The translations under genes were made by a program, and so were the position numbers. From Rhodoferax fermentans (lineage in GTDB: Bacteria > Pseudomonadota > Gammaproteobacteria > Burkholderiales > Burkholderiaceae_C), in NCBI RefSeq assembly GCF_002017865.1, contig NZ_MTJN01000002.1, positions 2,790,001-2,854,000 of the forward strand: a stretch of DNA of 64,000 nt, given 5' to 3'. Below are positions 53,070 through 62,404 of this stretch, piece after piece. The notes below the pieces were generated by a model. That model was given only the letters and a program-made list of their open reading frames with translations. It was not told the DNA's origin and searched no databases. How positions within the stretch are numbered: position 1 is the stretch's first letter; every line of letters starts with the position of its first letter.

Positions 53070-54038
53070 TCAGTCGCGGAAAAACTGCACCGGCAGCCCG
53101 GCCACCGCCACCCGCATTGCCACCACCTGGCCCGACAACGGGTAGGTGGCCAGCTCGTCGGCAGGGCGGTTTTTGCTGGCGCTGGTGAGGTACAGGGTTT
53201 TGAGGTCTTCGCCACCAAAACAGGGCATGGTGGGGCAGACCAGCGGGGTCGGGATGTCGGCCAGCAGGCGGCCATCCGGCGAAAACTGGCAGACGCGCTG
53301 GCCTTCAAACATGGCGACCCAGTAGTTGCCCGCCACGTCGACGGCGGCGCCATCCGGGCGGCCACCGTAGACCAAGGGTGTGGCGGCCGTGCCTGGCCAG
53401 CCTTCGGGTTTGGGCTCAAAGCTGGCAAACACCCGCTGTGCTGACATGGCGCCGCTGCTGGGCTCAAAGTCCCAGGCCCAGACCGTGTGGCTGGGGGAGT
53501 TGGCCCAGTACAGGGTGCGGTTGTCGGGGCTCCAGGCCAGGGCGTTGGCGGTGGTGAAGCTGCCGTTGGGGGCGATCTTGCAGCTGATATGGACCTGGCC
53601 CGGGTGCTCGGGGTGCTGGGTGTCCAGGCAATAGAGGCCCACGTTTTTGAGCTGGCGCGTCTCGTCCAGGGTGCCGATCCAGAGGCGACCCTGGGCGTCA
53701 CATTTGCCGTCGTTGGCGCGCATTTGGGTGGGGTCGTAGTCCAGCGTGGCCAGCAGTTGTAACTCACCACCCCATTCGCGGGCGCGGAACACGCCGTGGC
53801 GCAGGGCGATCACCAGCCCGCCGCTGGCAGCAGGCGCGATACAGCCGGGCTCGCAGGGCAAGTCCCAGGTGTCGACCGTGCCCATGTAGGTGTTGGCGCG
53901 CAGCACCTGGCGGCCCGGGATGTCGAGCCAGTACAACATCTGCTCTTGCGGGTGCCAGAAGGGCGACTCACCCAATTGGCAACGGTGGGGGGCGACGGTT
54001 TGCCAAGTGGCTGGGTGCTCGGGGACGGAAGGATTCAT
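53070..54038 (-). CDS. SMP-30/gluconolactonase family protein
   Basis: This 322-residue protein has the six-bladed SMP-30 pattern: LGESPFWHPQEQMLYWLDI, RANDGKCDAQGRLWIGT, ANALAWSPDNRTLYWANS and PDGAAVDVAGNYWVAMFEG, with the metal-ligand Glu, Asn and Asp positions. Such proteins hydrolyse sugar lactones. Clustering with glycerate kinase suggests sugar-acid or glyoxylate metabolism. The start at 54038 gives MNPSVPEHP. Confidence 0.9.
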   Translation of the reverse strand: MNPSVPEHPATWQTVAPHRCQLGESPFWHPQEQMLYWLDIPGRQVLRANTYMGTVDTWDLPCEPGCIAPAASGGLVIALRHGVFRAREWGGELQLLATLDYDPTQMRANDGKCDAQGRLWIGTLDETRQLKNVGLYCLDTQHPEHPGQVHISCKIAPNGSFTTANALAWSPDNRTLYWANSPSHTVWAWDFEPSSGAMSAQRVFASFEPKPEGWPGTAATPLVYGGRPDGAAVDVAGNYWVAMFEGQRVCQFSPDGRLLADIPTPLVCPTMPCFGGEDLKTLYLTSASKNRPADELATYPLSGQVVAMRVAVAGLPVQFFRD

Positions 54039-54101
54039 GTGGGGCAGAGTGGCATCAAAGGGAGGTGCCATTGTGCCCGGCAAACCGCGGCCTGTAGCGG
54101 T

Positions 54102-55388
54102 TCAGGCCGTGGGCGGGTTGATCAGAATCGCGCGGAAATCGTTCACATTGGTCAGTGTGGGCCCGCAGACCACCGAGTCGCCCAGCGTCTGGAAAAAGCT
54201 GTGGGCGTCGTTGTTGTCCAGGTAACTGCGCGGGTTCATGCCCAGCGCCCAGGCACGCGCCAGGGTGTCGGGGGTGAGCAGGGCACCTGCAATCTCCTCG
54301 GCACCGTCGACGCCGTCGGTGTCTGCCGCCAGCGCGTAGACCCCCGGGGTGCCTGCCAGTGCGATGCCCAGCGCCAGCAAAAACTCCACATTGCGCCCGC
54401 CCCGGCCTGTGCCGCGCAGGGTCACCGTGGTCTCACCGCCGCTCAGCAACACGCAGGGCGCGGGGAACGGCTGGCCCTGGCGGACCACTTGGTGGGTCAG
54501 GCCCGCCAGCACCTTGGCCACATCGCGCGACTCGCCCTCCAGGCTGTCGCTCAGGATGTGGGGCGTGAACCCGGCTGCCTGGGCCACCTGGGCTGCCGAC
54601 TGCAGGGCGATCTGCGGTGTCGTGACCAGCTTGACCACACTGTGGGCCAGACGCGGGTCACCGGGCTTGATGGTTTCCCCCGCGCCACTATCGAGCAATG
54701 CGCGTGCTGCCGAGGGGAGCTTGATCTGGTAACGCTGGACGATGGCCAGCGCATCGGCGCAGGTGCTGCTGTCACCCACCGTGGGGCCGGAGGCGATGTC
54801 CATCGGGTTGTCGCCCGGCACGTCCGAGATCAGCAGTGTGAGCACTTTAGCCGGGTGGCAGGTCGCGCCTAGGCGGCCCCCCTTGATGTCTGAGAGGTGG
54901 CGGCGCACACAGTTCATCTCAGAAATGCTGGCGCCGCTGGCCAGCAGGGCGGCATTGACCGCCTGTTTGTCTTGCAGCGTCAGACCCTCACCCGGTGCCA
55001 CCAGCAGGGACGAGCCACCGCCCGAGATCAGCGCTATCACCAGATCGTCAGCTGTCAAACCGGTGACGAGGTCGCGCAGACGTTGTGTGGCCTGCAGTCC
55101 GGCAGCATCGGGCACCGGGTGGGCGGCCTGCACAATCTCGATACGCTGACAGGGCACCTCGTAGCCGTAGCGGGTGATCACCAGGCCCTCGAGGGGGCCA
55201 GGCCAATGGTCTTCGAGCGCACGCGCCATGGCGGCCGAGGCTTTGCCCGCACCGATCACGATGGTGCGGCCCTTGGGTGGCGGCGGCAGATGGGGTGGCA
55301 GGCATAACGCGGGCTGCGCGGCGGCCACGGCGGCATCGAACATCTGGCGCAGCAGGGCGCGCTGCTGGGTGACTGGGCTGGGCGTCAT
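54102..55388 (-). CDS. Glycerate 2-kinase (MOFRL family, GckA/TtuD)
   Basis: This 428-residue kinase phosphorylates D-glycerate to 2-phosphoglycerate. It shows VIGAGKASAAMARALE, LISGGGSSLLVAPGEGLTL, ISDVPGDNPMDIASGPT and a C-terminal MOFRL domain (GGRNVEFLLALGIAL, then ADTDGVDGAEEIAGAL). It can feed glyoxylate from glycolate oxidation back into central metabolism, which fits the glc genes downstream. Confidence 0.93.
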   Translation of the reverse strand: MTPSPVTQQRALLRQMFDAAVAAAQPALCLPPHLPPPPKGRTIVIGAGKASAAMARALEDHWPGPLEGLVITRYGYEVPCQRIEIVQAAHPVPDAAGLQATQRLRDLVTGLTADDLVIALISGGGSSLLVAPGEGLTLQDKQAVNAALLASGASISEMNCVRRHLSDIKGGRLGATCHPAKVLTLLISDVPGDNPMDIASGPTVGDSSTCADALAIVQRYQIKLPSAARALLDSGAGETIKPGDPRLAHSVVKLVTTPQIALQSAAQVAQAAGFTPHILSDSLEGESRDVAKVLAGLTHQVVRQGQPFPAPCVLLSGGETTVTLRGTGRGGRNVEFLLALGIALAGTPGVYALAADTDGVDGAEEIAGALLTPDTLARAWALGMNPRSYLDNNDAHSFFQTLGDSVVCGPTLTNVNDFRAILINPPTA

Positions 55389-55443
55389 GGGCGGTTGGGG
55401 TGGGCTTTGGCAGATAAACTGCGTTTATACGCCAAATGGGCTT

Positions 55444-55475
55444 GTAGCCCTTTTTCCATATGGGGTGGCAGCTAC
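55444..55475 (+). repeat. 32-base interspersed repeat, copy 10
   Basis: GTAGCCC, 17 bases, GCAGCTAC. It lies between the glycerate kinase start and the amtB terminator. Confidence 0.65.
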
Positions 55476-55559
55476 AAATCCAGAAGCGATTTGAGGGGTG
55501 GCGTTGGCGCCAAGCGGTGCCAAAGAAGCGCGCTGGGTGGCATGGGGCCTGAACAGACC

Positions 55560-55595
55560 AAAAAAAACCCACCGGGGTCGCAAACACCCGGTGGG
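55560..55595 (-). terminator. Rho-independent terminator of glnK-amtB operon
   Basis: On the minus strand a perfect 9-base stem CCCACCGGG/CCCGGTGGG (55568-55576 and 55587-55595) is followed by eight Ts. Confidence 0.9.
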
Positions 55596-55663
55596 CCAAC
55601 TCTCTAGGAAGCACTCAAAAAATACCCGTTGCAGGCAGTTGGCCTGCAACCATCAGACAGACC

Positions 55664-57235
55664 TTAGCGGCCGTAGGCAGACTCGCCGTGGGAGGTGATG
55701 TCCAGACCTTCGCGTTCGCTTTCTTCGCTGACACGCAGACCAATGGTCATGTCCACAATCTTGTAGGCCACGAACGACACCACACCCGACCAGATCACGG
55801 TGGTCAACACCGCCTTGGTTTGCACCCAGACTTGGGCTGCGATGGAGTAGTCGGCCGATGTCACCATGGTGGCCGTGACCCAGTCGGCCACGTAGCCGGG
55901 GCCGCCCAGAGCGGGGCTGTTGAAGACACCGGTCAGGATGGCACCCAAGATGCCGCAAACACCGTGCACACCGAACACGTCCAGCGAGTCGTCAGCGCCC
56001 AGCAGTTTCTTCAGGCCATTCACACCCCACAGGCCGGCAAAGCCAGACAGGAAACCAATCACCAGCGCACCACCGATACCGACGTTGCCGGCAGCGGGTG
56101 TGATGGCAACCAAACCCGCCACACAACCGGAAGCCGCACCCAGCATGGAAGCTTTGCCGCGCATCAGGGTTTCACCGATACACCAGGCCAGGATGGCCGC
56201 AGCGGTAGCACCAAAGGTGTTGATGAAGGCCAGGGCGGCGAAGCCGTTGGCTTCCAGAGCGGAGCCAGCGTTGAAGCCAAACCAGCCCACCCACAGCAGG
56301 GACGCGCCGACCATCGTCAAAGTCAGGCTGTGAGGCGCCATCGACTCTTTGCCGTAGCCAATACGTTTGCCAACCATGTAAGAACCCACCAGGCCAGCCA
56401 CAGCAGCGTTGATGTGCACCACCGTACCACCCGCGAAGTCCAGCGCACCCCACTGCCAGATCATGCCGGCTTTGCTGGTCATTTCTTCAGCCACGGCGGC
56501 GGCGCTGTAGGCATCCGGGCCCATCCAGAACCAGACCATGTGGGCAATCGGTGCGTAGGCAAAGGTGAACCACAAGACCATGAAAGCCAACACTGCAGAG
56601 AACTTCATACGTTCGGCAAAGGCGCCCACGATCAGGGTACCGGTGATACCGGCAAAAGTAGCCTGGAAGGCGGCGAACACAATCTCAGGAATCACCACGC
56701 CCTTGCTGAAGGTGGCGCCATTGGCAAAGGTGCCTGCAGCGTTGTCCCAGATGCCCGACATGAACAGCCGGTCAAAGCCACCAAAAAACGAGTTGCCCTC
56801 GGTGAACGCCAAGCTGTAGCCGTAAATGAACCACAACACCACAATCATCGAGAAGGTCACCATGACCTGCATCAGCACCGACAGCATGTTCTTGGAGCGG
56901 ACCAGGCCGCCGTAGAACAGCGCCAGACCGGGCACCGTCATCAAAATCACCAACAGGGTGGAGACCATCATCCAGGCGGTGTCGCCCTTGTTTGGAACAG
57001 GTGCGGGTGCGGCAGCGGGCGCAGCAGCTTCGGCGGCGGCCGGGGCCGCAGCGGCGGCTGCAGCAGGTGCCTCGGCAGGCGCAGTGGCCGCCGGAGCAGC
57101 GGCGTCAGGAGCGGCCGGTGCAGCGGTGGTGGCAGCAGCTTCAGAGGTGGGGGCGGCGGGCGCTTGTGCCAAAGCAACGGTGCCGCCAAGCAACAAGCTC
57201 ATGCCCAACGCAAGGGATGCAAGTAGTTTTTTCAT
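55664..57235 (-). CDS. amtB: AmtB, ammonium transporter
   Basis: This 523-residue protein imports ammonium and, with GlnK, signals nitrogen status. After a signal peptide (to about residue 23) comes an unusual stretch of some 60 residues made almost entirely of Ala, Pro, Glu and Thr. Eleven membrane helices follow, with AMT signatures such as ALFYGGLVRSKNML, DFAGGTVVHINAAVAGLVGSYMVGKR and FNAGSALEANG. It follows glnK by 33 bases and ends before a strong terminator. Confidence 0.95.
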   Translation of the reverse strand: MKKLLASLALGMSLLLGGTVALAQAPAAPTSEAAATTAAPAAPDAAAPAATAPAEAPAAAAAAAPAAAEAAAPAAAPAPVPNKGDTAWMMVSTLLVILMTVPGLALFYGGLVRSKNMLSVLMQVMVTFSMIVVLWFIYGYSLAFTEGNSFFGGFDRLFMSGIWDNAAGTFANGATFSKGVVIPEIVFAAFQATFAGITGTLIVGAFAERMKFSAVLAFMVLWFTFAYAPIAHMVWFWMGPDAYSAAAVAEEMTSKAGMIWQWGALDFAGGTVVHINAAVAGLVGSYMVGKRIGYGKESMAPHSLTLTMVGASLLWVGWFGFNAGSALEANGFAALAFINTFGATAAAILAWCIGETLMRGKASMLGAASGCVAGLVAITPAAGNVGIGGALVIGFLSGFAGLWGVNGLKKLLGADDSLDVFGVHGVCGILGAILTGVFNSPALGGPGYVADWVTATMVTSADYSIAAQVWVQTKAVLTTVIWSGVVSFVAYKIVDMTIGLRVSEESEREGLDITSHGESAYGR

Positions 57236-57268
57236 GTTGTGGATCTCGTGTGAAGTGAGAAGTGGGCG

Positions 57269-57745
<477 letters not shown>

Positions 57746-57748
57746 TCA

Positions 57749-57763
57749 GCACGAGATCTGTGG
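57749..57763. promoter_or_regulatory. Weak second NtrC-like site
   Basis: GCAC-N7-GTGG, one base from the NtrC consensus, between the strong NtrC site and the glnK promoter. Confidence 0.4.
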
Positions 57764-57773
57764 GTTAAGATAT

Positions 57774-57789
57774 CTGTATAAATAACCAG
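57774..57789. promoter_or_regulatory. LexA-like box upstream of yifB
   Basis: CTG-N10-CAG (CTGTATAAATAACCAG), 71 bases before yifB. It resembles the radA box and lies four bases from the NtrC site. Confidence 0.5.
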
Positions 57790-57792
57790 TAA

Positions 57793-57807
57793 GCACCAGC
57801 ATGGTGC
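57793..57807. promoter_or_regulatory. NtrC enhancer site
   Basis: GCACC-N5-GGTGC is a perfect NtrC palindrome, about 82 bases upstream of the glnK -24 element, a suitable enhancer distance. Confidence 0.8.
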
Positions 57808-57860
57808 ATCAATCGGATGCGTGGCCTGTTGACAGCGCACCGTTTTAGTCAGGAGGTTTC

Positions 57861-59396
57861 ATGAGTCTGTCTTTGGTGCAAAGCCGGGCCCTGCTGGGCC
57901 TGGATGCGGCCGCCGTGACGGTCGAAGTCCACTTGGCCAACGGTTTGCCGAGTTTCACCTTGGTGGGTTTGGCTGATGTTGAGGTGAAAGAAGCGCGTGA
58001 GCGGGTGCGCTCGGCCATCCAGAACTCGGGGCTGGAGTTTCCGAGCAACAAAAAAATTGTGGTCAACCTGGCGCCAGCCGATTTGCCCAAGGACTCGGGC
58101 CGGTTTGATCTGCCCATAGCGCTGGGCATTCTGGGCGCCAGTGGCCAGATTGATACTGCGGCGTTGGCGGGCTGGGAGTTTGCTGGCGAGTTGTCACTGT
58201 CGGGTGAGTTGCGCCCGGTGCGGGGTGCGCTGGCCATGAGCCTGGCCCTGCATGGCAGTGGTGTGGTCACCCAGCTGGTGCTGCCACCCGAGAGCGCCGA
58301 AGAGGCCGCCCTGGTGCCCAGTGCCCAGGTGTACCGCGCCCGGCATTTGCTCGATGTGGTGCAGCATTTTTTACCGACCACTTCAGAAAACAGAGCAGCT
58401 GAGCCAGGTGAAGGTTGGGCTAGAGTCGATTCTGTGCCTTGTGTGCAAGCGGCTGACTACCTCGATCTGGCCGATGTCAAAGGCCAGCTTGGGGCCAAAC
58501 GGGCGCTTGAGATTGCTGCCGCCGGTGGCCACAGCCTGCTGTTGATGGGGCCACCGGGCTCGGGCAAATCGATGCTGGCGCAGCGTTTTGTCGGTTTGCT
58601 GCCGCCCATGACCACCGATGAGGCCTTGCAAAGTGCCGCTGTCGCCAGCCTGGGCGGGCGTTTTTCGCTGGCCAGCTGGGCGCGTCGGCCCACCTGCCAG
58701 CCGCACCATACCGCGAGTGCTGTCGCTTTGGTCGGTGGCGGATCACCGCCGCGTCCCGGAGAGATTTCGCTGGCGCACCACGGGGTCTTGTTTCTGGACG
58801 AATTTCCGGAGTTTCCCCGCGCCGCTTTGGAGGCGCTGCGTGAGCCGCTGGAGACCGGCACCATCACCATCTCGCGGGCGGCGCGGCGCAGTGAGTTCCC
58901 GGCGCGTTTCCAACTGATTGGTGCGATGAACCCCTGCCCCTGTGGTTACCTGGGCTCCAACCAGAAGGCCTGCCGTTGCACGCCCGACCAGGTGGCGCGT
59001 TACCAGGGCAAACTCAGCGGTCCGCTGGTGGACCGCATTGACCTGCATGTGGAGGTGCCCGCCGTGACGTCCAACGAGCTGATGCAGACGCCGCCGGGTG
59101 AAGCCAGTGCCGTGGTCCAGGCCCGTTGTATGGCCGCACGTGAACGCGCCATCACCCGCCAGGGCAAGCCCAACCAGGCCTTGCAGGGGCAGGAAATTGA
59201 CCAGTTTGTGCTGCTGGACGAGGCTGCTGCCAAGTTCTTGAACGTGGCCGCCACCCGGCTGGGCTGGTCGGCACGCAGCACCCACCGGGCGCTCAAGGTG
59301 GCGCGCACCATTGCCGACCTGGCCGGTGCACACAGCACCCAGGTCACCCATGTGGCCGAGGCCATGCAGTACCGCCGGACGCTGAAGTCAGCCTGA
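57861..59396 (+). CDS. yifB: YifB/ComM-family AAA+ ATPase
   Basis: This 511-residue Mg-chelatase-like protein has an N-terminal Lon-protease-like domain (LVQSRALLGLDAAAVTVEVHLANGLPSFTLVGL), Walker A GPPGSGKSML near residue 230, and a C-terminal domain with RLGWSARSTHRALKVARTIADL. ComM homologues are helicases that aid branch migration in natural transformation. It starts after AGGAGG and has a LexA-like box upstream, like radA. Confidence 0.93.
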   Translation: MSLSLVQSRALLGLDAAAVTVEVHLANGLPSFTLVGLADVEVKEARERVRSAIQNSGLEFPSNKKIVVNLAPADLPKDSGRFDLPIALGILGASGQIDTAALAGWEFAGELSLSGELRPVRGALAMSLALHGSGVVTQLVLPPESAEEAALVPSAQVYRARHLLDVVQHFLPTTSENRAAEPGEGWARVDSVPCVQAADYLDLADVKGQLGAKRALEIAAAGGHSLLLMGPPGSGKSMLAQRFVGLLPPMTTDEALQSAAVASLGGRFSLASWARRPTCQPHHTASAVALVGGGSPPRPGEISLAHHGVLFLDEFPEFPRAALEALREPLETGTITISRAARRSEFPARFQLIGAMNPCPCGYLGSNQKACRCTPDQVARYQGKLSGPLVDRIDLHVEVPAVTSNELMQTPPGEASAVVQARCMAARERAITRQGKPNQALQGQEIDQFVLLDEAAAKFLNVAATRLGWSARSTHRALKVARTIADLAGAHSTQVTHVAEAMQYRRTLKSA

Positions 59397-59426
59397 CGCC
59401 ACCCCAGATGCCTGCCTCTTGAATGC

Positions 59427-60038
59427 TCAATCTGGCCTGAAAGTGCGGATGCCTGCGACGATGCGGGTCACTGTGGTCAGCGCACACAAGGCCGCAAAAC
59501 CGTAGGCCAGCGGTGCAAACCAGCTGGGCGCCAGGCACATCAGCGTGAACACGGCCATGGTTTCCACACTCTCGGTCAGGCCCCCCAGGTAATACAAACC
59601 TTTGCTGGGGTAGGCCTCGCTGCTGATCTGGCGTTTGGCCGCCAGCACCGCAAACGCCAGAAAGCTGCCTGCCGTGCCCACAAAGCTGTAGATCAGCACC
59701 GCAGCGGGCAGCGCGTTGGCCATCGGGTCTGCCAGCGCAAAGGCCAGCGGAATCGATGCGTAAAACAGGAAATCGAGCGTGATGTCCAGAAACGCGCCAC
59801 GGTCGGTCGGCCGCGTCAGGCGCGCCACCGTGCCGTCCAGACCGTCCGCCAGCCGGTTCAGCGCCATGGCCGCCAGCGCCCACAGCGGGTGGCCCAGCGT
59901 TATCAGCGGCAGTGCGAGCAAGCCCAGGGCAAAACCGATCCAGGTGAGTTGATTGGCCGACCAACCACGGCGCACCAAGTGCGTGGCGACCGCTGTCAAC
60001 GGGCGTTTGAGCAGCGCGTTCAGGGCACGGTCAAACAT
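59427..60038 (-). CDS. ynjF: CDP-alcohol phosphatidyltransferase family protein (YnjF-like)
   Basis: This 203-residue membrane enzyme has the catalytic motif DGLDGTVARLTRPTDRGAFLD followed by TLD, the CDP-alcohol phosphatidyltransferase signature, and about five helices. In Escherichia coli ynjF follows ynjBCD, the same order as here. The substrate alcohol is unknown. Its start overlaps the upstream ATPase stop by 8 bases. Confidence 0.85.
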   Translation of the reverse strand: MFDRALNALLKRPLTAVATHLVRRGWSANQLTWIGFALGLLALPLITLGHPLWALAAMALNRLADGLDGTVARLTRPTDRGAFLDITLDFLFYASIPLAFALADPMANALPAAVLIYSFVGTAGSFLAFAVLAAKRQISSEAYPSKGLYYLGGLTESVETMAVFTLMCLAPSWFAPLAYGFAALCALTTVTRIVAGIRTFRPD

Positions 60039-60675
60039 GGTCTGGCTGCCAATGGCTGATGTCCAACACCCGCCCGCCCGGCGGCACATCGGCCACGTCG
60101 TGGGTGACCAACAGGGTCGGGATGCCCAGACGGGTGATTTGTTCAAACACCAGACTGCGAAACTGCTCCCGCAGCACCGCGTCCAGCCGCGAAAACGGTT
60201 CATCCAGCAACAGCGCCTGCGGTTGCGCCAACAGCGCACGCAGCAGGCTCACCCGGGCGCGCTGGCCACCTGAGAGTGTGGCCGGGTCGCGGTCGTGGAA
60301 CCCCGCCAGGCCAACCTCGGCCAATGTCTGTTCGGCCCGCTCACGGCGTTCTGCGCCGCGTTGACCAGCGGGCAGGGCAAAGGCCAAGTTCTGGCCCACG
60401 CTCATATGTTCAAACAACAAATCGTCCTGGAACAGGATGCCAATGCGGCGCGCCTCAATCGGCAGGTTGTGCACAGGGCGGTCGTTGAGCCAGAGTTGCC
60501 CCTGGGCGTTAAACGCCGGTGCCAGATCCCCGAGCAGCCAGCTCAGCAGGGTGGATTTGCCCGAGCCGGAGACGCCGGTCAGCGTCAGGATCTCCCCCGG
60601 CTGGATACTCAGATGTAAGTTTGAGAGCAGCGCTTGGCGCCCCAGAAACAGGTTCAGGTCAACAATTTTGAGCAT
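60031..60675 (-). CDS. ynjD: ABC transporter ATP-binding protein (YnjD-like)
   Basis: This 214-residue ATPase has Walker A GVSGSGKST, signature LSGGQRARVSLLRALLA, Walker B ALLLDEPF and the switch His in VTHD. It powers import by the permease encoded one base upstream. It resembles YnjD; the substrate may be thiamine, an ion or another small molecule, as for the E. coli system it is not settled. Confidence 0.9.
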   Translation of the reverse strand: MLKIVDLNLFLGRQALLSNLHLSIQPGEILTLTGVSGSGKSTLLSWLLGDLAPAFNAQGQLWLNDRPVHNLPIEARRIGILFQDDLLFEHMSVGQNLAFALPAGQRGAERRERAEQTLAEVGLAGFHDRDPATLSGGQRARVSLLRALLAQPQALLLDEPFSRLDAVLREQFRSLVFEQITRLGIPTLLVTHDVADVPPGGRVLDISHWQPDHV

Positions 60676-60676
60676 C

Positions 60677-62326
60677 TCAGCGCACCCCCTTGCGGTTGCG
60701 GCCCCAGGCGCTTGCCAGAGTGGTTGCCAAAACAAACGCGGCCAAAGGCAGCGCCACCTGTAACAGGGCTTGCACCGCCAGCACCTGGCGGCTGCCTCCC
60801 GCACTCAAGGCCACCGCCTCGGTGGTGACCGTATCAAAACGTCCTGCGCCCGCAAACAGCGTGGGCAGGTATTGCGCCACACTCACTGCGAACCCGACCG
60901 CCCAGGCCGCCAGCATGGGGCGCAGCAGCAGCGGCCACTTGACGCGTAAACAGGCTTGCAGTGGCGAGCAACCCAGCGCACGGGCACTGGTCATCAGCCG
61001 GGCGTCAAAAGCCCGGTAGGTACCCACCAGCGTGAGCAACATGTAGGGCAACACCCACAGCAGGTGGCTCCACACCAGCGCCAGCGCCGTGGCGTCCAGC
61101 TGCAAGCGCAACAGCGCCGCGTATTGCGCCGCCACCAGTGGCAGTGTCGGAACAATCAGCGGCAGGTACAACACCGCGTTCCAGCGTTGTGGCCCCCATT
61201 CCAGCCAAATCAGCACCACGGGCAGGCTCAGCAGGCTCACTACCAGCGCCAGCCAGAGGGTGGTCCAGAATGGCGCGAGCTTGGCACTGCGCCAGGCATC
61301 CCAGGACAGCCCATCGGGCCAAAGCGCCGGGAAAAACCAGCTGTCTGCCACCGACCAGAGTACCAACACAGCCAACACCGCATAACTGATGGCCAACAGC
61401 GGTGTCTGCCACGGCCAGGGGTGTTGCACATCAGCCCGACGCTGCCCGCTGGGGTAGGCCCGCCAACGCCGCAGCAGCCACCATACGCCACAGGCCAGTG
61501 CGCTGATGACCCCAAACAACAGCAACAGCGCTAAGGCCGCTGCACCACCTTGCGCTTGCACGCTGGTATCTGGGTCACTGAGCCAGTGCCAGGTCAGCAC
61601 CGCCAGGGTGGGGGGAGTGCCCGGCCCCAGAATCAGCGCCATGTCCACCACCGACAAGCTGTAGGCCAGGGCCGCCGCCAAGGGCCAGCGCAGTCGGGGC
61701 AGCAGCTGCGGCCACAATACCTGGCGCCAGGTTTGTGCCGGGCTGTAACCCAGTGAACGCGCCACCGCGAGTTGCCGTGTCACCGCCTGTTCACCCAGCA
61801 GCGCCGCCAGCACCCACAGCAGAAACCAGCTTTCCTTGAGTGCCAGCGCCAGTGCCAAACTCAGACCATACGGGTCTTGCACCGTGACCCAGTCCGGTGG
61901 GCTGGTCCATGATAAAAACAGGCCTGCAGCCCTTGCCAACCAACCGGAAGGTGCTATCAAAAAAAACAGGCCCACAGCAAACGCCACATGCGGCACAGAC
62001 AGCAACACAGGCAGGCGCTGCTGCAGGCGCTGCCAGGTGGGACTGGGGTAGAGGCGAGTGGCCAACCCGGCGGTGATCAGCCCCGCCAGCAAGGTGCCCA
62101 GCAGCGCCGACACCAGCGTGGCAGACACCGCTTGTGACCACTGCGGATCACTCAGCAAGGTTTGCCACACCACGATCTTGAAACTGGGGCCCAGTGCCCA
62201 GTACAGGCCCGGCAGCAGCGGCACAAACACCAGCCCGACCAGCGTCAGTGCCAGCAGCTGGCCCCACCCGCCAAGGCGCAGCTGGCGTGTTTCCATCAAC
62301 GGGAGCTGTGGCATCGGGGTGGTCAT
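60677..62326 (-). CDS. ynjC: ABC transporter permease, fused two-domain (YnjC-like)
   Basis: This protein of about 549 residues has some twelve membrane helices and two permease domains with EAA-like loops (SLGYSPAQTWRQVLWPQLLPRL and ALGCSPLQACLRVKWPLLLRP). A fused two-domain permease is typical of YnjC and Fe3+/thiamine-type systems. The start at 62326 is likely; an ATG at 62350 is possible. It is coupled to ynjD. Confidence 0.87.
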   Translation of the reverse strand: MTTPMPQLPLMETRQLRLGGWGQLLALTLVGLVFVPLLPGLYWALGPSFKIVVWQTLLSDPQWSQAVSATLVSALLGTLLAGLITAGLATRLYPSPTWQRLQQRLPVLLSVPHVAFAVGLFFLIAPSGWLARAAGLFLSWTSPPDWVTVQDPYGLSLALALALKESWFLLWVLAALLGEQAVTRQLAVARSLGYSPAQTWRQVLWPQLLPRLRWPLAAALAYSLSVVDMALILGPGTPPTLAVLTWHWLSDPDTSVQAQGGAAALALLLLFGVISALACGVWWLLRRWRAYPSGQRRADVQHPWPWQTPLLAISYAVLAVLVLWSVADSWFFPALWPDGLSWDAWRSAKLAPFWTTLWLALVVSLLSLPVVLIWLEWGPQRWNAVLYLPLIVPTLPLVAAQYAALLRLQLDATALALVWSHLLWVLPYMLLTLVGTYRAFDARLMTSARALGCSPLQACLRVKWPLLLRPMLAAWAVGFAVSVAQYLPTLFAGAGRFDTVTTEAVALSAGGSRQVLAVQALLQVALPLAAFVLATTLASAWGRNRKGVR

Positions 62327-62404
62327 GCGGCTGTCACGGGCTGCGCCCAAACGCTGGGCGGCCCATCCAACCCGGTCTGGCGTTCTGTGGCCTGGACCAG
62401 GCGC

